The notes under the pieces were generated by a model. The model was not told where the DNA came from. It did not search any database and was given only the letters and a program-made list of their open reading frames with translations. Of a stretch of DNA of 26,939 nucleotides, positions 22,539 through 26,939 are shown one piece after another (position 1 is the first letter of the stretch; every line of letters begins with the position of its first letter). This DNA comes from CAVLCC01 sp963624975. GTDB taxonomy: Bacteria; Actinomycetota; Coriobacteriia; Coriobacteriales; CADBOM01. The position numbers were made by a program, and so were the translations under genes. The stretch spans positions 1 to 26,939 of the forward strand of contig CAVFRF010000075.1 in assembly GCA_963624975.1 (NCBI GenBank). The letters run 5' to 3'.

Positions 22539-25361
22539 CTAAAATCTTTCGCGCTTACGGCGTGCCGCGAGTGCGGCTGCTCCGCATGCTGCGGCTCCCA
22601 GCGCTATGGCCAGCACGAGCGCGGCGGGGTCGCCGGTCTTGGCAAGCTTGCCCTTGGTGGCGGCGTTGCCCTGCGCGTCGCCGCCATCGGCCGTCGCCAT
22701 CGTGCCCGGCTTCGCATCCCACGTGAGCGCGGACAGCGCGTCGTCCACCGCCTGCTGCGCGGGCGTCGTGGACGCGAGCGTCGTGGCGTAGCCCTCGCCC
22801 GCCAGCTCCATCTGCTCTTCGGCAGCCTCGATCGCCGCGGCCAGCGCGTCGTGCTCGTCCTGCGTCATCCACGTCTGGCCCTCGGCCACGTCGGTGCCGT
22901 CGGCGCTGATCTGCGCCGCGTCGAGCGCCGCCTTGGCCTCGGCGATCCGCGCCTTCAGCTCGTCAAGCGACTCCACGGAGGCCCAGTCGCGGATCTCGGC
23001 GAACGCCTTGATCGAGAAGTTGTCGGTCACCACGTCGCCGTAGCTGTAGTCGACAGCCTTGCGCGCCACGGTCCAGTCGACCCACTCGCCAGTGCCAGCA
23101 GGCTCGTCGCCGTCGTCGAGGTCCGACGGGTCGTTCTGCACGACGGCCTCGCCCGCCGCGGCGGCTTCATCGCCAGTCGAGCCCTTTCCCTCGCCCTGGT
23201 CCTCCTCGTCTTCCGAGGTGCTCTGCGGAGCGGTGGTCCAGCTCTCGCCATCGTTGACCTTGGCCACGAAGTAGCAGTGCAGCAGCGTGTCCAGCGCTTC
23301 CTCCACGTTGGCGTTGATCTTCTCCTGCACCTCCGATGTCGCCACCTTCGCCTTGGCATCTGCCTCGGCCTTGGCCTGGGCCTCCTCGTAGGACATGCCC
23401 TCGCCGATGTACTTCTCCAGGTACTCGCTGGCGTACTGGTTGAGCATCTGCCGCTCGATCTCTTCCTTCTTGGCGGTGCGGTTGGCCTCTATCTCCTTGT
23501 CGGAGGGCCTGGTTTCGTTGTAGCCCACGCCCATGTAGTACTTGCCGTCGTCGGCGCACTTCTGCGTGACCACCACCGAGTAGCGCTGCCCCTCGCGCAT
23601 GGCGATCCAGTCCGCTTCGTCGAGCGTGGTGCGGTGGTACCCGCCGTACGCGTACTCGACCTCCTTGGTGAGCACCGGCGCGCTGGCATCGGTGGGATTC
23701 TTCGCGTCGTCGCTCAGCAGGTAGACCTCGTAGGTCACCGTGGTGTTGGGCTTGTAGGTCTGGCACGAGAGCGTGCGCACCGCACGATCCTCGTCGGCCT
23801 TGAAGATGTTGGCCGTGCTCACCTTCTGCTTGTAGCCCTTCGAGATCACGCCGCGCTGGGCCAGGTAGTCGTACTGGTCGATGAGGTACTCGTCGCTGTC
23901 GCCATACGAGTTGAGGTCGAAGTCGAACGACTCGAAGCTGGCAGCCGACCTGTCGTAGTACGACAGCCAGAAGTACCCGGTGTTGTAGCCCTCCGCGTCG
24001 GTGGTTCCCCACGTGCCGCTGTTGGGGAAGCCGTTGGTCTGGGCGCCCCAGCTGTTCTTGACCAGCCAGGCGCCGTCGCCCTCGGGCGTGTGCCCGGAGT
24101 CGTCGGCGAAGTTGCCGCGCGAGAAGTTGTCGTCCCATCCCACGATGGTCACCACGTGGTTGGTGCCCACGGTTTCGTAGGCGTAGTGGGTGCACGGCTC
24201 GTTGGGTCCGGAGGGGTACTTCGTGTAGATGGCGTTGGAGTTGTAGTAAACCGAAATGGCGCGTCCGTATTCGCTCATCTGCTGCTTGATGGCGTTGATG
24301 GCGTTGTCGTCGATCCCGATGTACTGGCCGTAGTCGTCGAACTTGCGCGGCTCGGGCAAGATGTAGCCGTGCTCCAGCTCCAAAATCGACTGGTTCCACA
24401 GCGAATCGTCGACCTTCCACGTGGTGTAGTTCGTGGTGTACTGGCCGTCGTCGGACATCTTGAAGTAGTTGCCCGCCCACTTGAGTTCCTGCACGGTAGC
24501 GCCCTGCGACTTAAGCTGCTCGACTTCGGCGGCGGTGAGGTACTCTTCCGTAACGTCCTGGGTCCCGTCGTCCAGAGTGCGCGTGACCGTGCATTGCCTG
24601 ATGCCCTCTTCGTTCTGGTATGGGATCGTCTTCTCCAGCAGGGGGCCTATGCCCGAGGCGAATATGGAGCTTGCGTACAGCTCGAAACCGCCGAGGTTCA
24701 GGCCGAAATTGGGGTCCTTGGAGGTGTTGTTGAAACCCTCGCCGGCCTGCGCCGCGCCGACGTATTTCTCCTGCGTCTGCGAGAAGGTAAACCACGCCAG
24801 CTGGCGCTCCGACAGGTCGAGGCCGGTCTGCTCGTAGGTCTTGCCAGATTCGGAGAGGATGCTGGTTTCCGCGGCCGCAATGGCCGAGAAGCCCCAGCAC
24901 GTGCCCCACGGATCCTGCTGCTTGACGGGGGTTACCACGCCGCGCGTGCGCAGGTCGAAGCTGTCGGGGAGAGTGCTCGCCGTGGTGGCGCTGCCGCTGT
25001 CGATCGCCGCGGCCTCGGCCTCGTCGCTGGCATACGCATAGGAGAACGTCTCGTAGCTCGGGTCGTTGAGCGAGGTCTCGGCAGCGTCGAGCCAGGCGTC
25101 CACGGCGTCCTGCTCGCTGCTGCTGCTTGCGAGCGCCGCTGCGGGAGCGGAGAGCGCGAACGAAGCGACGAGCACGGCCGAGAGCACGACGTTGGCCACA
25201 CGCTTGCCCGCGGTGTTCGTGCGTATGCGGCTTGCGGTGCAGCCGCGAGCGGCCGCCGCGCTTTCGCGGGCTGCGTTGCCGCGCGCCGAGCCAGCGCTAT
25301 CTACGTCGTAGCTTGCAATGCCGCTGGCATGCTCCTTCTCGCAACCGTGTTCGAACAGCAT
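22539..25361 (-). CDS. Wall-anchored papain-family (C1A) cysteine protease with lectin-like domain and LAKTGD signal, 940 aa
   Basis: A secreted cysteine protease. The catalytic set is complete: oxyanion Gln149 and nucleophile Cys155 in a QDPWGTCWGFS segment, His402 in TNHVVTIVGWDD, and Asn436 in WLVKNSWG. Gln-Cys spacing (6) equals that in papain, but Cys to His spans 247 residues, longer than usual because of an insertion. About 475-610 fits the lectin-like beta-sandwich (Pfam PF18560) that often follows bacterial C1A domains. A charged, coiled-coil-prone segment (650-720), an acidic linker and a FIVAR-like helical segment (about 800-890) lead to LAKTGD (906-911), a membrane stretch and RRKRERF. 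GGGGAAGGGGAG precedes the ATG at 25361. The signal peptide then has a 53-residue N-region before its core; an in-frame GTG near Val55 is an alternative. No clear inhibitory propeptide is seen. Confidence 0.9.
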   Translation of the reverse strand: MLFEHGCEKEHASGIASYDVDSAGSARGNAARESAAAARGCTASRIRTNTAGKRVANVVLSAVLVASFALSAPAAALASSSSEQDAVDAWLDAAETSLNDPSYETFSYAYASDEAEAAAIDSGSATTASTLPDSFDLRTRGVVTPVKQQDPWGTCWGFSAIAAAETSILSESGKTYEQTGLDLSERQLAWFTFSQTQEKYVGAAQAGEGFNNTSKDPNFGLNLGGFELYASSIFASGIGPLLEKTIPYQNEEGIRQCTVTRTLDDGTQDVTEEYLTAAEVEQLKSQGATVQELKWAGNYFKMSDDGQYTTNYTTWKVDDSLWNQSILELEHGYILPEPRKFDDYGQYIGIDDNAINAIKQQMSEYGRAISVYYNSNAIYTKYPSGPNEPCTHYAYETVGTNHVVTIVGWDDNFSRGNFADDSGHTPEGDGAWLVKNSWGAQTNGFPNSGTWGTTDAEGYNTGYFWLSYYDRSAASFESFDFDLNSYGDSDEYLIDQYDYLAQRGVISKGYKQKVSTANIFKADEDRAVRTLSCQTYKPNTTVTYEVYLLSDDAKNPTDASAPVLTKEVEYAYGGYHRTTLDEADWIAMREGQRYSVVVTQKCADDGKYYMGVGYNETRPSDKEIEANRTAKKEEIERQMLNQYASEYLEKYIGEGMSYEEAQAKAEADAKAKVATSEVQEKINANVEEALDTLLHCYFVAKVNDGESWTTAPQSTSEDEEDQGEGKGSTGDEAAAAGEAVVQNDPSDLDDGDEPAGTGEWVDWTVARKAVDYSYGDVVTDNFSIKAFAEIRDWASVESLDELKARIAEAKAALDAAQISADGTDVAEGQTWMTQDEHDALAAAIEAAEEQMELAGEGYATTLASTTPAQQAVDDALSALTWDAKPGTMATADGGDAQGNAATKGKLAKTGDPAALVLAIALGAAACGAAALAARRKRERF

Positions 25362-25786
25362 CTGGAGGCTCCCCTTCCCCGCAACAAAACTATCCACGCA
25401 ATTGTAGCCCAAACACGCGCCGGCTTGACGAGACGAGTGGCCTGCATCACGTCGGCAGCGCGGCTGCAAGCGCACATGCGTCGCAACGGCAGTGCGACCG
25501 CGAACATGCCTTGGCCGACTGTCCGCTGGCCAAATCCCGGTTGCAGCTTGCGCCGCCATTCATGCGTGTTGTGCAGCAAATTGGCTATCAACCGGCGCAA
25601 ACGCCGTTTATGCGGCAATATTTATCGTGGAATTTACATTCAAGCACCATGTCGCCTCAAGATTGAGCACCCAAAAGGTGATACGATAGGTAAGATTTTC
25701 AAAAAAGTTTGCCATATTTTCGCAAACGCCGAGCACGGCGCATGGCGCGCCGGAGCCAATTTGCAACAGATTGGAACGCCCAGCTC
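25362..25786. other. Divergent intergenic region between the C1A protease and the diguanylate cyclase
   Basis: This 425-bp gap is GC-rich near the protease and AT-rich from about 25605 to 25740. On the minus strand TACAAT (25406-25401) lies about 40 nt before the protease start and is its best -10 candidate, without a good -35. On the plus side TTGAGC at 25663 and GATAGG or TACGAT near 25682-25690 are weak promoter candidates for the cyclase. A 5-bp CGGCG/CGCCG hairpin lies at 25593-25606. No conserved riboswitch core, tRNA or coding sequence was recognised. Confidence 0.45.
25401..25406 (-). promoter_or_regulatory. Candidate -10 element of the C1A protease gene
   Basis: TACAAT on the minus strand lies about 40 nt upstream of the chosen ATG. 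No convincing -35 is visible at the proper distance. Confidence 0.35.
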
Positions 25787-26890
25787 ATGGACTTTGCGTA
25801 TTACACGGCTGTGATAGCGCTTAGCTGCTTCATCAGCTGCATAATGGTGGTCGTCGTGAGAAACAACGTGACCCTGCCTGCCGAGAAGCGCAGGCTTTTC
25901 CTCATGCTATTCGCGGGCGTGGTCGCCGGCAGCGTACTCGAGTGGGGCGCAAAGATGCTCGACGGCCAGGGCGGCAACGCGAGCTATGCGATCATGCTCA
26001 TCAAGGCGCTCGAGTTCTCGATCGCGCCTGCGCTGGCGGTTTTCTACGCCACCATCTTCACGAAGGGCAAGGACGAGAAGCACGTGCGCTACGCCAACGG
26101 GATGCTGCTCGCGCACGCAGCGCTGGAGTTCGTGCTCATGCCGTTCGGGCTGGTGTTCTACGTGGATGCCGGCGGTGTCTACCGGCACGGACCGCTCTAT
26201 ATCGTGTACATCGTGGCCTATCTGCTCAGCGCGGTGTACCTGCTGGTTGAGACCAAGCGCGGCATGAAGCGCTTCCAAGCGCGCAACCGCTACCTGCCGT
26301 GGACGATCCTGGCGTTCGCCTTCACCGGCGTGTTCGTACAGATGGCCATGGGCAACGCCCGCGTGACCTGGATCGCGCTCTCGGTGGCAGGCGTGCTGTT
26401 CTACATCTTCTACTGCGGCATCATCCAGCAGACCGACTCGCTCACCCGCATGCTCAACCGCTACAGCTACGACAGCACCATGCAGCTGCTGTCGAGGCCC
26501 GCGGTGGTGGTGTTCTTCGATACCGACGACTTCAAGGACGTCAACGATTCGCGTGGACACGACGTGGGCGACAAGGTGCTGGCGCACATCGGCCGGGCGA
26601 TCTTCGACGTTTACGGCAAGAACGGCAGCTGCTACCGCATAGGCGGCGACGAGTTCAGTGCCATCGTGTACGCCACGGCCAAGGAGGTCGAGGGCCTCAA
26701 CTACGACTTCGACCGCCGCTTGGACGAGGTGCGACTGTACATGCCGTACATGCCCACGGTCTCGGTGGGGTACGCCGAGTTCGACCCCGCGACCAGCGAC
26801 ATCGAGGACGTGAAGCGTCGCGCCGACGCCCGCATGTACGAGGCCAAGCGTGCCCGCAAGGTGGGCCGCTCGAAGGTGCGCCAGGCGTAG
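25787..26890 (+). CDS. Membrane-bound GGDEF diguanylate cyclase, 7 TM, 367 aa
   Basis: A predicted synthase of cyclic di-GMP from two GTP. Seven hydrophobic segments form an N-terminal membrane sensor (about residues 1-210), joined directly to a GGDEF domain. The linker DSLTRMLNR and the metal-binding FFDTDDFKDVND segment are present. GGDEF itself is intact at residues 286-290, so the protein should be active. The inhibitory RxxD site five residues before GGDEF is absent (GKNG there), so product inhibition at that site is unlikely. The start is uncertain: ATG 25787 puts the first membrane segment right at the N-terminus, with a weak GGAA upstream; ATG 25742 or TTG 25709 would add 15 or 26 residues. 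It is divergent from the surface protease and has no neighbour on its strand in view. The sensed signal is unknown. Confidence 0.9.
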   Translation: MDFAYYTAVIALSCFISCIMVVVVRNNVTLPAEKRRLFLMLFAGVVAGSVLEWGAKMLDGQGGNASYAIMLIKALEFSIAPALAVFYATIFTKGKDEKHVRYANGMLLAHAALEFVLMPFGLVFYVDAGGVYRHGPLYIVYIVAYLLSAVYLLVETKRGMKRFQARNRYLPWTILAFAFTGVFVQMAMGNARVTWIALSVAGVLFYIFYCGIIQQTDSLTRMLNRYSYDSTMQLLSRPAVVVFFDTDDFKDVNDSRGHDVGDKVLAHIGRAIFDVYGKNGSCYRIGGDEFSAIVYATAKEVEGLNYDFDRRLDEVRLYMPYMPTVSVGYAEFDPATSDIEDVKRRADARMYEAKRARKVGRSKVRQA

Positions 26891-26939
26891 CTGCAGCGGT
26901 GTCGCCCCGAAGGCCGTCGAGGGTCGACTTGACAAGAAT

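Noticed and set aside
25560..25786. Possible c-di-GMP riboswitch near the diguanylate cyclase
   Set aside because: The conserved GEMM core elements could not be found on either strand; only a 5-bp hairpin is present.
22503..25814. A plus-strand open frame of about 1100 codons opposite the C1A protease gene
   Set aside because: It is the antisense of a gene with complete catalytic motifs. Its translation is His/Arg/Val-rich without domains, as expected from GC-rich codon bias on the opposite strand.

Overview
The window is GC-rich bacterial DNA with long, tightly packed genes on both strands. It encodes several Gram-positive wall-anchored proteins. Their C-termini end in LPxTGD-type or LAKT(G/A)D-type sorting signals, each followed by a hydrophobic segment and an Arg/Lys tail. 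Together with the high GC, the InlB-type repeats and the papain-like surface protease, this suggests a gut actinobacterium, probably of class Coriobacteriia. That placement is an inference; there is no rRNA or other marker gene here.

Layout. (1) 1-1839, plus strand: the 3' part of a CtpE-like P-type cation ATPase, then a CMP/guanine-deaminase-family enzyme 18 bp downstream. (2) 1969-8257: two convergent genes for wall-anchored proteins that share a serine-hydrolase (lipase-like) domain. The 639-aa protein (plus) is little more than that domain. The 1429-aa protein (minus) places it between a right-handed beta-helix and an InlB-type repeat. A perfect 15-bp hairpin separates the two genes. (3) 8412-12278, minus: a 1288-aa surface protein with a Gly-rich beta-helix and a string of InlB/Flg_new-like repeats. 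(4) 12587-14915, plus: a BASS-family (bile acid:sodium symporter) transporter, then a surface protein with two DUF4430-like domains behind its own extended -10 promoter. (5) 15009-16103, minus: a secreted Ntn hydrolase of the choloylglycine hydrolase/penicillin acylase superfamily. (6) 16278-22289, minus: a 2003-aa membrane-anchored surface protein with an FG-GAP propeller, an FnIII-like domain, GKSAY repeats organised in an 88-residue higher-order period, and a collagen-like stalk. (7) 22539-25361, minus: a wall-anchored papain-family (C1A) protease. (8) 25787-26890, plus: a 7-TM GGDEF diguanylate cyclase.

Taken together this is a cell-surface island: six very large or modular exported proteins, two transporters and two small-molecule hydrolases. 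Three of the exported proteins look enzymatic (two lipase-like, one protease); the others look adhesive or carbohydrate-binding. The most notable observations are: the paralogous hydrolase pair with an identical Ser-Asp spacing; the split between LPxTGD and LAKTxD anchors; the 264-bp higher-order repeat in the giant protein; and an exported Ntn hydrolase close to a BASS transporter, which could form a bile-acid or N-acyl-conjugate uptake pair. No sortase, mobile element, tRNA, rRNA or CRISPR array was seen.
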